In this document: in pieces, positions 9,119 through 17,846 of the stretch | How the letters are laid out: every line of letters starts with the position of its first letter | Position numbering within the stretch: the stretch's first letter is position 1 | From: Treponema phagedenis | Lineage (GTDB): Bacteria; Spirochaetota; Spirochaetia; Treponematales; Treponemataceae | DNA: 64,000 bases | Assembly: GCF_008153345.1 (NCBI RefSeq) | Contig: NZ_CP042818.1 | Location: 62,001-126,000, forward strand | Direction: 5' to 3' | Position numbers and translations under genes: made by a program | Notes under the pieces: generated by a model | What the model saw: the letters and a program-made list of their open reading frames with translations, nothing else | The model's database searches: none | Told to the model about the DNA's origin: nothing

Positions 9119-10613
9119 GTAAGTGTTCTTTATAAATGGGCTCCGCTCTTTTCCATATTTCCGCAAGCTCTTCGGAAAAAGCATTTCCAAGAATAAGAGA
9201 CGTGTCAATATCTTCTCTGCATAATGGAACAGTGCCGTCGGTTAAAACAGTCATGTCGCGTTTTAGATGCCAGCACGGATGCCGATCAAGCGGAGATAAG
9301 TCGGCAACGCGGCGATCGGGCAGTTTATTGCACAGCGGATTATATTTTTGAATAATAACCTGCCCGATTTGCTCTTTCCAAAATCTAAAAAAGGGTTCAA
9401 GTTCTTCTTCATTTTCATTCATGCGGAATGTTTGCGCCCAGACACATTGAGGAAAGAGTTTATGTATTTCGTCAGTGAAGGTTGCCGCAATCTTCAGTTT
9501 TTCGTTTGTTTCCTGAATTGGCAGGCGATGTATTTTTGCATACATTGCCGAGCTTATCGCATCAAGAAAAACTATCCACGCTATGTTAAACGGTTTTCTG
9601 CCGGCTGCCGCATTCGCAACACGGGCAATATCCTGTATTGTTTCATGCTTCCAGCCAAACCCCGAAGTTTCAATCAAAACGGAAAGCTGTGGATACGAAA
9701 GAATTTCCTGAATAATCTCAACAATATCCGGATGCAATGAAGGCTCTCCAAACACCGAAAGAGAAATAACCGCCTTTTCTGAAAATGCCGCAATTTTTTT
9801 TACCAGCGCAAACAGCGGCTCTTTTTTCATCAGACAGTTTGAATCAAGGTTTTGCGGAAAAATGTTGGGACGATATAGTGAGCGAAGCGGGTGGAAATTC
9901 ACCAACTCAATACTATAATACGCGGGGATAAGCCGCAAGCATTCTCCCCTTTCAGAAATAAGAGCGGCATAGTTCTCGCCGTTAATATCCGTAAACGACT
10001 TGCAAAGCAAAAAACCTTCTTTTGAATTCGCATAAAAATCCAAGCGGAGGTGCCGCAGGTCATCGGGTGCAATCAAGGTTTCTAAATCAAAAGAGTTAAT
10101 ATCTTTTTTAATGCTTTCAAAAATAAAATTACCGGAAAGCGGAATATCCGCATCCTTTACCAATTCCGCCAAAATCGGGAATAATCCCGGTGCAAGAATT
10201 TGCGGAACAAGCCCTTCGGGATAACCGTCCGCAAAACTGTATTCGGCAATGTAATCAAAGTGCTGCCGATATAATTTTGCAGCCGTTTGCAGATCTAAAA
10301 ACGGAGCGTCCGCCCGCGCAACAAAGACCGCATCGCAGGTGCCGCAAATACGTGAAATTTGCAAAAAAAATTCCGAAGGTGTGGTTTCCGTCACTACTTG
10401 TATATGTAACGGTTTTGTATACTCGTTTTGCTCAACTGCCGTTTTTATCAGAGGTTCGCTTTCCTTATCGGTAAAAATAAAAACCGCGTCGCAGTCGGGA
10501 AGCTGGGCGCCTCGTTTGCAGGCAAGTGAAAAAGCGGACTCCCCTTCGGCATCAAGAGACTCGAAAGCAAAGGGGGAAATTTCAACCGCAGTTAAAACAA
10601 GTATCGACTTCAT
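9060..10613 (-). CDS. Spiro-SPASM protein (NTP-transferase-like N-terminus, degenerate radical-SAM core, SPASM C-terminus)
   Basis: 517 aa. Seen: the N-terminal third resembles a nucleotidyltransferase (CDAVFVARADAPFLDLQTA). Then comes a radical-SAM-type barrel (FGEPSLHPDIVEI at about 285, corresponding to the GGEPLLHPD strand of genuine enzymes), but where CxxxCxxC should be the sequence is VNFHPLRSLYR (about 236), with no cysteines. The C-terminus (from about 444) is an intact SPASM-type region: CWHLKRDMTVLTDGTVPLCRED, then a GN and a W, ending GICKYCDEY. This is the spirochaete-restricted 'spiro-SPASM' family. No function has been shown. The neighbours (SpsF/PseG-like fusion, glycosyltransferase) suggest a role in glycan synthesis. 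No clear ribosome site; TACAAT lies just before the ATG. Confidence 0.8.
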   Translation of the reverse strand: MKSILVLTAVEISPFAFESLDAEGESAFSLACKRGAQLPDCDAVFIFTDKESEPLIKTAVEQNEYTKPLHIQVVTETTPSEFFLQISRICGTCDAVFVARADAPFLDLQTAAKLYRQHFDYIAEYSFADGYPEGLVPQILAPGLFPILAELVKDADIPLSGNFIFESIKKDINSFDLETLIAPDDLRHLRLDFYANSKEGFLLCKSFTDINGENYAALISERGECLRLIPAYYSIELVNFHPLRSLYRPNIFPQNLDSNCLMKKEPLFALVKKIAAFSEKAVISLSVFGEPSLHPDIVEIIQEILSYPQLSVLIETSGFGWKHETIQDIARVANAAAGRKPFNIAWIVFLDAISSAMYAKIHRLPIQETNEKLKIAATFTDEIHKLFPQCVWAQTFRMNENEEELEPFFRFWKEQIGQVIIQKYNPLCNKLPDRRVADLSPLDRHPCWHLKRDMTVLTDGTVPLCREDIDTSLILGNAFSEELAEIWKRAEPIYKEHLHADYKGICKYCDEYYTYNF

Positions 10614-10688
10614 AGCTATTGTATCGGAAAATAAATAAAAAAGTGAAGAAAATCTCCTTTAGGTTTCAGATAAAAAAATTCTATAGTC

Positions 10689-11714
10689 TTATTTTGAAGC
10701 AACAGGAATACTTCCTTCCTTCGGTTTTGGCGGATTTATCCAATACCAATATTGTTTATACGCATGAAAAAAAACTCCCGAGCGTAGGGCTATTCGTACC
10801 GCAAGATATACACACTGTGCATACTGCAACATGCGTGTCTGTTCGGGAAATACAAAAAAAAGTACAAAAGAAAGCGGAATAAGAATTTCCGGCAAGGCTT
10901 CTTTTGCCTGGTTTGCGGTTGCCGCAAGCAGTGAAGCAATAAACAGAACATTGTATAAGGTTATCACCCACGTAAGATATAAAATATCTTTCGGAAAAGA
11001 TACGGACACAAAAACGGTTACAAAAAAAGAAAGCACTATATGCCCGATAAGTCTAAAAGAAACAATTTTTACCCTGATTAGGGTTAGTATGGCGGTAAGT
11101 AATGGCGTAAGAAGCAGAAAAAAAATGCCAACTTCAACAACTTTCAAATTAAAAAACGCAGGAACAAAGGTGAGTTTTCGCAAGTGTTCAAAAGAAGTTA
11201 TCCAAGAAAAAAAAGCTATCGTTACTATGCCTTCGCTTGCGCCGAATTTCGAAAAGTGCATTTTTTTCCTTGTAAGCCGCTCCCAAAAAGCTGTCACTTG
11301 CCCAAAATAGAGAGAGAAAAAACCAACCGTTAAAATGAAAGGATGTGAAACCTGAAAAGATATCATCACAACTCCCATCAACAAACCGGTCACAAAACTG
11401 TCCAAAAAATGATCAAAATATTCTCCGAGTGGAGAACTTGTATGCGTTTTTCTTGCCTGCTCTCCATCAGAATAATCCCCAATCAAGTATAAGAGGCAGA
11501 ATATCGGAATAAGCCACCAAAACTCATAGGATTTATTTAGATGTCCGCGATAAGCAATAAGAAAGGCAAGCAAAATAAAAGAATTTGAAATAAACGTAAT
11601 AAAATTCGCAGGAAGCCAATAAGGGAGTACCTTAACTAAGGGATCAACAAAAAATTTATGGAGCGGAGGCGTTAAAAGCGAAACATCTTCCGCCGAGTAT
11701 GAATATTTAGTCAT
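10689..11714 (-). CDS. CDP-alcohol phosphotransferase (cholinephosphotransferase-like)
   Basis: 341-aa integral membrane enzyme. Seen: the complete CDP-alcohol phosphatidyltransferase signature DYSDGEQAR, eight residues, G, three residues, D, three residues, D (GEYFDHFLD), flanked by about eight hydrophobic segments. The N-terminal YWLPANFITFISN is the usual 'P..iT......' start. The length and the eukaryote-like layout favour a choline/ethanolamine phosphotransferase over PgsA or PssA. Known: Treponema denticola makes phosphatidylcholine by a CDP-choline route (LicCA plus CPT), so this could be the CPT enzyme; that link is inference. The gene begins 8 nt after glyQS and is probably in the same transcript. 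Confidence 0.75.
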   Translation of the reverse strand: MTKYSYSAEDVSLLTPPLHKFFVDPLVKVLPYWLPANFITFISNSFILLAFLIAYRGHLNKSYEFWWLIPIFCLLYLIGDYSDGEQARKTHTSSPLGEYFDHFLDSFVTGLLMGVVMISFQVSHPFILTVGFFSLYFGQVTAFWERLTRKKMHFSKFGASEGIVTIAFFSWITSFEHLRKLTFVPAFFNLKVVEVGIFFLLLTPLLTAILTLIRVKIVSFRLIGHIVLSFFVTVFVSVSFPKDILYLTWVITLYNVLFIASLLAATANQAKEALPEILIPLSFVLFFVFPEQTRMLQYAQCVYLAVRIALRSGVFFHAYKQYWYWINPPKPKEGSIPVASK

Positions 11715-11722
11715 CAGTTGTA

Positions 11723-13075
11723 TTATTTCCTTTTATAATTTTTTATGGCTTGGCGAATGGTGTTTACAATCTCCGAGCGCGGAATGCGAATTTGTTCCAT
11801 GCTATCTCTAAAGCGCAGAGTAACGGTTCCGTCCTTCTTGGAATCATAATCAACAGTAATGCAGAACGGCGTTCCCGCTTCGTCTTGGCGGCGATAGCGT
11901 TTACCGATTGCGCCGGACAAATCAAAGTCCGTTTTAAATTCGCTGCGCAGCTCATTTCGGATTTCTTCGGCAAGTTCCGCAAGTCCGTCTTTTTTCATCA
12001 ACGGCAGCACCGCAACAGTGATCGGCGCAATAAGCGGATGAAAGCGCAGCACTGTTCGCCAATCGTCGGCATTGCCCTTGTCGGCAACTTTCTCTTCTTC
12101 ATAAGCATCGCAGATAAACATTAAAAGATTACGCGTAAGTCCCGCCGATGTTTCGATAATATAGGGAATGTAGCGTTCGTTATTATTATCCTGATCAATA
12201 TACTGTAAGTCTTTGCCGGAGTATTGCGTATGCCGCGTCAGGTCAAAATCGGTTCTATTATGTACACCCTCAAGCTCTTTAAAGCCCATCGGAAATTCAT
12301 ACTCAATATCAAAAGCGTCTTTTGCATAGTGAGCAAGCTCATCCGTGCCGTGTTGGTGCCAGCGCAGCTTGTGCATACGCACGCCGTGCTTTTCGTAAAA
12401 TGCCCAGCGCTGTTTTTTCCAGTATTCAAACCATTCGTCATCGGTTCCCGGTTTTACAAAAAACTGCATTTCCATTTGCTCAAACTCACAGGTTCTGAAA
12501 ATAAAGTTTTTTGTAACAATTTCATTTCTGAACGCTTTGCCGATTTGCGCAATGCCGAAAGGAATTTTTAACCGATTGGATTGAGCCACATTCTTATAGT
12601 TTACATAAATACCTTGCGCGGTTTCAGGGCGCAGATAAATTAAACTTGAGTTATCATCGGTAGCACCGATATGCGTTTTAAACATGAGATTAAATTTACG
12701 GGTATCGGTGAGTTCTCCGCCGCATTCGGGACAGATTTTTTTTGCAAGCTTTTCCTGATCCATTTGATCCGCTCTAAATCGAGCCTTACATTTTTTACAG
12801 TCAACCAAGGGATCGGTAAAGTTTTCCACATGCCCCGACGCTTCCCAAACCCGCGGGTGCATCAAAATTGCCGCATCAAGCCCGGCGATATTATCGTGGA
12901 GCTGCGTCATTTCCTTCCACCATGCGCGCGAGATGTTGTTTTTTAATTCAATACCGAGCGGGCCATAATCCCAAGCACCGTTTTGCCCACCGTAAATTTC
13001 CGAAGACTGAAAAACAAAGCCGCGCCGTTTGCAGAGGCTTACAATTTTTTCCATTGTAATTTCATGTGTATCCAT
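11723..13075 (-). CDS. glyQS: Glycyl-tRNA synthetase (dimeric type)
   Basis: 450 aa from the ATG at 13075. An ATG also exists at 13081, but it lies only about one base after AAGGGAGA, whereas the 13075 start has a 7-nt spacer. Charges tRNA-Gly in the cytoplasm. Seen: class II motifs in GGQNGAWDYGPLGIELKNNI, RPETAQGIYVNYKN and the motif-2 region IAQIGKAFRNEI, plus a zinc-binding pair CKKCKARFR...CPECGGEL characteristic of the alpha2 enzyme. The C-terminal anticodon-binding domain (PLIAPITVAVLPLMKK) is complete, so the gene is full length. It begins 12 nt after gltX, with its ribosome site at the gltX stop, so the two synthetases are co-translated. Confidence 0.95.
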   Translation of the reverse strand: MDTHEITMEKIVSLCKRRGFVFQSSEIYGGQNGAWDYGPLGIELKNNISRAWWKEMTQLHDNIAGLDAAILMHPRVWEASGHVENFTDPLVDCKKCKARFRADQMDQEKLAKKICPECGGELTDTRKFNLMFKTHIGATDDNSSLIYLRPETAQGIYVNYKNVAQSNRLKIPFGIAQIGKAFRNEIVTKNFIFRTCEFEQMEMQFFVKPGTDDEWFEYWKKQRWAFYEKHGVRMHKLRWHQHGTDELAHYAKDAFDIEYEFPMGFKELEGVHNRTDFDLTRHTQYSGKDLQYIDQDNNNERYIPYIIETSAGLTRNLLMFICDAYEEEKVADKGNADDWRTVLRFHPLIAPITVAVLPLMKKDGLAELAEEIRNELRSEFKTDFDLSGAIGKRYRRQDEAGTPFCITVDYDSKKDGTVTLRFRDSMEQIRIPRSEIVNTIRQAIKNYKRK

Positions 13076-13087
13076 TATCATTCTCCC

Positions 13088-14608
13088 TTAAAAACATTCG
13101 GTTATTACTTTTTGAATGCGAGTTATCGCATGATCAATGCCCAAAATCTGAATTGAGCCGATAAGCGGCGGACTGATTCTGCTTCCGGTAACCGCCATTC
13201 TGATAGGCATCATAAAATCCCCAAGCTTAACGCCGAGCGCTTCTGCCTCAGGTTTAAAAATTTCAAGCGCATCATGCTCTTCAAGTCCTGCAATCTTCGG
13301 CAAAAGAGCTGCTGCTCTGGTTAAAATCTCTTTTGTTTTTTCCGCATCCAAACGCTTCGGAATAATTTCTTCCACAGGAAGCAAGCCCGGCTCTTGGAAC
13401 AAAAAGCGCACCATTTCGGGAGCATCGGTTAAAAAATGCAGCCGCTCTTTTATTAACGGCATAACCCGCATCAATACTGCCCGTTGCTCATCGGTCGGTT
13501 TTTGCAATGTTTCATCCGCAAATCGAAGTCCCGCTTTTTTGCGTTCCTCTTCATCATCCTTTGCAAAAAGTCCCGAATTCGCAATAAAGGGCCACGTAAG
13601 CTCAAAAAGTTCCTCATCCGTTTTAAGGCGCATATATTGCCCGTTAAACCATTCCAGTTTTTTATAATCAAATACCGCCGGAGCCTTATTGATATGTTCC
13701 ATTTTAAAAAGCTTACCGAGCTCTTCCAAGGTAAAAAGATCCCTGCCTTCCTCGTACGAACAGCCGAGCATCGAAACATAATTGATAATAGCTTCTTTTA
13801 AATAACCGTTATTGCGGAATTCATTACAACTGGTTGCCCCGTGCCGCTTGGAAAGTTTTTGCCCGTCATTGCCCATAACCATCGGCAAATGACAAAACTG
13901 CGGCGGCTGCCAACCGAATGCCGCGTATAAAATAATATGCATCGGCGTAGAAGGAATCCATTCCTGTGCACGCATCACATGCGTAATCTTCATAAAATGA
14001 TCATCGATAATATTTGCAAGATGATAGGTGGGGAACCCATCGCTTTTCAGCAACACCGGGTCGGGATTGATATCCTCATTTTTCCATTCAATATCGCCTA
14101 AAAGCACATCGTGAAAACGGGTCGAGCCTTCAAGCGGCACCTTCAAGCGGATAACATAGGGCTTTTTCGCCGCAAGATTTTCCTTAATTTCCTCATCGGT
14201 CAGCGAACGGCAGCAGCGGTCATACCCCGGAGGCATTTTGTTCATAGTTTGGATTTTTCTAATCCGCTCAAGCCGCTCGGAATCGCAAAAACAATAATAC
14301 GCCTTACCGTTTTTAACCAACTCTTCCGCATATTTTTTATAATTTTCAAAACAATGAGACTGAATATACGGCCCGTACGGCCCGCCTTTCGGCCCGCCTT
14401 CATCCCAGTCAATGCCGAGCCAAGCAAGCGTGTCATAAAGATTTTCCTCATATTCTGCGGAATAACGCGTTCTATCGGTATCTTCTATACGCAAAATAAA
14501 TTTACCGCCGGTTGAGCGGGCAAAAAGATAATTAAAAAGGGCGGTTCTTACGCCGCCAATATGTTGAAACCCGGTCGGAGACGGGGCATAACGAACTCTA
14601 GTCTCCAC
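13088..14608 (-). CDS. gltX: Glutamyl-tRNA synthetase
   Basis: 506 aa, class I synthetase. Seen: the HIGH-type motif in RYAPSPTGFQHIGGVRTALFN at the N-terminus, the connective region, and KLSKRHGA for KMSKS. The length is normal for bacterial GluRS (470-510). The start is a GTG at 14608, preceded by GAGG with a 6-nt spacer; no upstream ATG is in frame. First gene of the minus-strand run gltX-glyQS-CPT-spiroSPASM. No gatCAB genes are in the window, so whether the enzyme is discriminating cannot be judged from context. Confidence 0.95.
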   Translation of the reverse strand: METRVRYAPSPTGFQHIGGVRTALFNYLFARSTGGKFILRIEDTDRTRYSAEYEENLYDTLAWLGIDWDEGGPKGGPYGPYIQSHCFENYKKYAEELVKNGKAYYCFCDSERLERIRKIQTMNKMPPGYDRCCRSLTDEEIKENLAAKKPYVIRLKVPLEGSTRFHDVLLGDIEWKNEDINPDPVLLKSDGFPTYHLANIIDDHFMKITHVMRAQEWIPSTPMHIILYAAFGWQPPQFCHLPMVMGNDGQKLSKRHGATSCNEFRNNGYLKEAIINYVSMLGCSYEEGRDLFTLEELGKLFKMEHINKAPAVFDYKKLEWFNGQYMRLKTDEELFELTWPFIANSGLFAKDDEEERKKAGLRFADETLQKPTDEQRAVLMRVMPLIKERLHFLTDAPEMVRFLFQEPGLLPVEEIIPKRLDAEKTKEILTRAAALLPKIAGLEEHDALEIFKPEAEALGVKLGDFMMPIRMAVTGSRISPPLIGSIQILGIDHAITRIQKVITECF

Positions 14609-14721
14609 GATATACCTCTACAAATCTAAAGATTTTGCAAGTATACATTATTGTATTGATTTCTGCAAGGAGCAAATTTTATATGGAAAACGTTAATACA
14701 CTGAGGAAGAGGTTTGTGCTT

Positions 14722-14985
14722 GTATAACGTTCTATGAATTAACTTGCTGTTATGCTAAAGAAGGCATCAACAATAATAGACTGCAGTTTCAGCATTTTCT
14801 ATGGTAAATTGCCCACCGTTGCGCCGTATCGAGCTCTTTTTTATAAAACTTTTTACGTTTTGGTAAGATGTATTAAAAAAATATAATGGACTTATTAAAA
14901 AACGCTGTAATAGTGATGCTTAAATCCGCACGGCTCCTATTGATGTTCCGATAAGTATAACAACAACTTAGTTATAAAACCTTAC
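14722..14985 (-). repeat. Dispersed modular hairpin repeat, copy B, with IS630-like end
   Basis: Starts GTATAACGTTCTATGAATTAA, close to the left end of the IS630 element at 50113, then ATCAACAATA, then the core GGTAAATTGCCCACC and GTTGCGCCGTATCGAG with TTTTTTATAAAA. The tail matches copy J (AACGCTGTAATAGTGATGCTTAAA). It fills most of the gap between gltX and galM; no gene is seen there. Confidence 0.75.
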
Positions 14986-15043
14986 AATAATTTTAAGTTT
15001 TACTTATGTCTTTGCTATGTCATTTTGAATACACAAGCGTAGA

Positions 15044-15071
15044 GTAAAAAATTCAAACTCTTATAAGAGTT
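15044..15071 (-). terminator. Rho-independent terminator of galM
   Basis: Perfect 16-nt dyad AACTCTTATAAGAGTT at 15056-15071, followed on the minus strand by a short spacer and a run of T. It lies 12 nt beyond the galM stop codon. Confidence 0.6.
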
Positions 15072-15082
15072 CTCTTAAAAAA

Positions 15083-16138
15083 TTAAAACTTAAAAAGCCA
15101 AGAAGTTTCGTGTCGATACGGTATATCCGGTGTTACAATTGCCGGCGGAAAATTCGCTTGGTTAGGAGAGTCCGGTAAATGCTGACTTTCCAAACAAACT
15201 GCTGATTGAGGATTATACGCATCTCCGTTTTTTCCTATTTCGCCTTTTAAAAAATTAGCAGTATACATGGTTAATCCCGGCTGCGTAGAAAATACGGAAA
15301 TCTCTCTTTTACTCATTGGTTCGCGTATAATTGCCGCAAGCATTTTTTGATCTTTTTTCGGCGGTCCGATAAACCACGTACCGTCATATCCGCCGTTAGT
15401 GCGTTCAATATCGGTACGTAGTAATTTCGGATTTCTGAAATCGTAGGGAGTTCCCTCCACCGAAACAAAATTACCGGTCGGTAATAATTCTTTATCGGTT
15501 TCGACATAGAGATCGGAAAAAATTTGTAATTCGTGATTTAAGGCAAGCACATATCTCCCATCTGCTCGCATTCCCGGCGGATTTAAATTAAAATAGGTAT
15601 GATTGGTTAAGTTTATCGGAGAAGTCCGAGTAGAAAATGCTTCATAGCGAATAATAATTTCATTGTCGCAGGTTAAAGTATATGTAACGGTAAGAGTAAG
15701 TTTTCCCGGGAAACCTTGTTCCCCGTCGGGACTTATTCGATCAAAACAAACACCTGCTTCATGCGAATGGCAAAAATATTTGCTATTCCATATTTCTTTA
15801 TCATACGAAGGATACCCTCCATGTAAACAATGCTTGCCTTCCGCATTCGGTGTTAAAAGATATTTTCTTGCACCGAGAGCAAATTCGGCATTTTTTATCC
15901 TCCCTGCGTATCGCCCGATAAGCGAACCGAAATGGGGAGTATTGTGGATATATCCGTCTAAGGTTGAATAGCCTAAAGTTACATCATCAAAACCGCCCGA
16001 TTTAGAAGGTAGTAAAATACTCGTAATACAACAACCGTAGTCAATTGCTGAAAACGACATTTCATCATTTGAAATCGTATATATGGAAACCTTTTGTCCC
16101 GAAGCCAGTACACCGAATGTTCTTTTTTTTACTTTCAT
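15083..16138 (-). CDS. galM: Aldose 1-epimerase (galactose mutarotase)
   Basis: 351 aa; interconverts alpha and beta anomers of aldohexoses. Seen: the GalM landmarks VTLGYSTLDGYIHNTPHFGSLIGRYAGRI (substrate-binding Arg), HCLHGG with a conserved His, the catalytic His in NLTNHTYFNL, and the catalytic Glu in CLESQHLPDSPNQ near the C-terminus. All key residues are present and the length is standard. Ribosome site GAGGAT about 7 nt before the ATG. It stands alone between two repeat copies, with its own terminator. It may serve general sugar metabolism or anomers released by the glycosidases of the uronate locus (inference). Confidence 0.93.
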   Translation of the reverse strand: MKVKKRTFGVLASGQKVSIYTISNDEMSFSAIDYGCCITSILLPSKSGGFDDVTLGYSTLDGYIHNTPHFGSLIGRYAGRIKNAEFALGARKYLLTPNAEGKHCLHGGYPSYDKEIWNSKYFCHSHEAGVCFDRISPDGEQGFPGKLTLTVTYTLTCDNEIIIRYEAFSTRTSPINLTNHTYFNLNPPGMRADGRYVLALNHELQIFSDLYVETDKELLPTGNFVSVEGTPYDFRNPKLLRTDIERTNGGYDGTWFIGPPKKDQKMLAAIIREPMSKREISVFSTQPGLTMYTANFLKGEIGKNGDAYNPQSAVCLESQHLPDSPNQANFPPAIVTPDIPYRHETSWLFKF

Positions 16139-16218
16139 AAAATATCCTCATACTTTAAAAGCATGCCTCACTATAGCAATAAAAAACTCTGTCGGCAATA
16201 CCTCATAGTTACAAGACA

Positions 16219-16240
16219 GGACTTGCGCATGAACAAGGGG
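16219..16240 (+). repeat. Short repeat shared with 46543
   Basis: GGACTTGCGCATGAACAAGG here and GGACTTACGCATGAACAAGG at 46543 differ by one base over at least 22 nt. Each precedes a copy of the hairpin repeat. It could be the terminus of a lost mobile element. Confidence 0.6.
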
Positions 16241-16403
16241 TGTGCTGACCCTTAAACCCCGAGTTGCAGTTGCTGCTGCGCAGGGCGGTTTTGGCTTATG
16301 CCTCGCCGCGATTCTGCCCCCTACACTCCGCCGCTAAGAGAGAGGTAAATTTCAGAACCGCCACGGACGGCGGTGGTTCCACGCAGCATCCACGCAGCAG
16401 CGA

Positions 16404-16500
16404 CGTTTTAAAGCAAAGTATTTTGCAAAGCTTTAAAACTCGCAGGTTTGGTTTTGACAAGGACGTCAAAAACCAAACCGTTAGACTCTTTTTTATAAAA
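16404..16500 (-). repeat. Dispersed modular hairpin repeat, copy K
   Basis: Two hairpins: GTTTTAAAGC...GCTTTAAAAC, and GGTTTGGTTTTGAC (loop AAGGAC) GTCAAAAACCAAACC, followed by GACTCTTTTTTATAAAA. The second module recurs at 51541 with a GCC/GGC stem closure in place of GAC/GTC. A further dyad AACCGCC-ACGGAC-GGCGGTGGTT occurs upstream at about 16362-16385. These fill the gap between galM and the SAM hydrolase gene. Confidence 0.75.
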
Positions 16501-16549
16501 TTTTTTAAAGGTTATATAAAATATAGCAAAAAATGCTGTACTACTTGTG

Positions 16550-17401
16550 CTACAGGGTTTGAATTTTTGCAAGCTCAAGTTTCCATGATTGACCGCAGCC
16601 AATATTGTAGGCTTGGGCAAAGGATCCTTGGTTGATTGCAATTGCAACATTCAAAAGCGAATTAATGTATACGAGAGGCTCTCCCATTGATACATCTGCA
16701 AAGGAGCGGGCATATACCATCGTGTTTGCATAAACCTGTCGGCGGTCGTTGCGGATAGAGACCGCAAGTTTTTTTCCGTAGTCAATATTCAGGTTTTTAA
16801 ATAATGTATACGGAATATTTGACCATAAACTTCCGAAACGAACATCAAGGACATCAATAGTGCCGTGTATGTTTTTATTTTCGTCTTCATACGCGGGAAT
16901 AAGGTCAAGCGAAACAAGTTGTTTGGAATTAATTTCCGGACCGATTTCAGAAAAGTTTACCTTGTGAGCGGCAAGGCGTGCCCCCGTATACGCATAAACG
17001 TCTCTTCCATGGAAGGTGTAGGACAATTCAGATCCGCTTAATCTATTTTCCGATTCGTTAAGGACTCGCGCTTCTTCAACACCGTAAAGCAGATTTACAT
17101 GAGTGAGCGTGCCATTGTCGGGTGTAACAATGATATGACCTTGTTTTGTTTTTACTGCAACGCTTAATCTGTTTGTGCCTACACCGGGATCAACAACCGA
17201 GACAAAAACAGTTCCTGCCGGCCAATACTGCACTGTTTGTACCAGACGATACGATGCTTCCCAAATATTATAGCGGGGAATATCATGCGTAAGGTCAAAA
17301 ATTCTTAATGTCGGTTCAACCTGCAAGGCAACTCCGTACATCGCTGAAACCGCTCCGTCGGCGGTTCCAAAATCAGTTTGATATACAAGAAAATTATTCA
17401 T
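16550..17401 (-). CDS. SAM hydroxide adenosyltransferase (DUF62/S-adenosyl-L-methionine hydrolase)
   Basis: 283 aa from the ATG at 17401 (MNNFLVYQTDFG); an ATG at 17413 is an alternative, but homologues start at the later Met. Known: DUF62 proteins hydrolyse SAM to adenosine and methionine using hydroxide, and are related to fluorinase/chlorinase. Seen: TDFGTADGAVSAMYGV with the SAM-contacting Asp, DLTHDIPRYNIWEASYRL, VFVSVVDPGVGT (the conserved DPGVG), and TPDNGTLTHV; the C-terminal domain ends in INQGSFAQAYNIG. Length normal. Flanked by a repeat copy at its 3' end and a gene-free region upstream, so probably monocistronic. Confidence 0.88.
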   Translation of the reverse strand: MNNFLVYQTDFGTADGAVSAMYGVALQVEPTLRIFDLTHDIPRYNIWEASYRLVQTVQYWPAGTVFVSVVDPGVGTNRLSVAVKTKQGHIIVTPDNGTLTHVNLLYGVEEARVLNESENRLSGSELSYTFHGRDVYAYTGARLAAHKVNFSEIGPEINSKQLVSLDLIPAYEDENKNIHGTIDVLDVRFGSLWSNIPYTLFKNLNIDYGKKLAVSIRNDRRQVYANTMVYARSFADVSMGEPLVYINSLLNVAIAINQGSFAQAYNIGCGQSWKLELAKIQTL

Positions 17402-17413
17402 ATTTTTTTCCAT

Positions 17414-17846
17414 GTTTTATGTAGAGTTTAGAGACCTATTGTAGCACGCGGCGAAATAAAAAGTAAGAGGGTGCAAGTTTTATACAAGACATATGTACCT
17501 TCCCCAAAAAGTTTGACACGAGCAGTAGGAGAAAAAACATACGTTTTTGATTTTAAATTCGTTGGTTTAAGGTTTGTCCATGTTTCATTCTTTGGTATGC
17601 GATCTCGTTAGTTTTCCATAATGCGATTGAATGTGGAAATCAGCAGCTGTCTCTGTTACTCCTCTTTATATTGGCATTTGAATGAGTATTTGCAATCCTT
17701 TCAAATTTCGTGTAATATAATTTTCGGGTTGAAGTTTATCTATTAAAAATTTATTCGCGTGTTAAAATTAGGATGTTATACATAACTGAAATAAAATTCC
17801 TAAAAGCTTTATTATCAAAAATCGATAATTTCATGGGAGGGATGAA
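17414..17846. other. Intergenic region without recognisable features
   Basis: AT-rich spacer between the divergent SAM hydrolase and GNAT genes. A TATAAT occurs near 17718 with a poorly spaced TTGCAA upstream, possibly the GNAT promoter. No hairpin-repeat copy, no RNA gene and no coding signal seen. Confidence 0.4.

Noticed and set aside
10831-11310. 159-aa reading frame on the plus strand
   Set aside because: It lies fully antisense to the CDP-alcohol phosphotransferase gene, which has a complete family signature. The protein has no recognisable motif.
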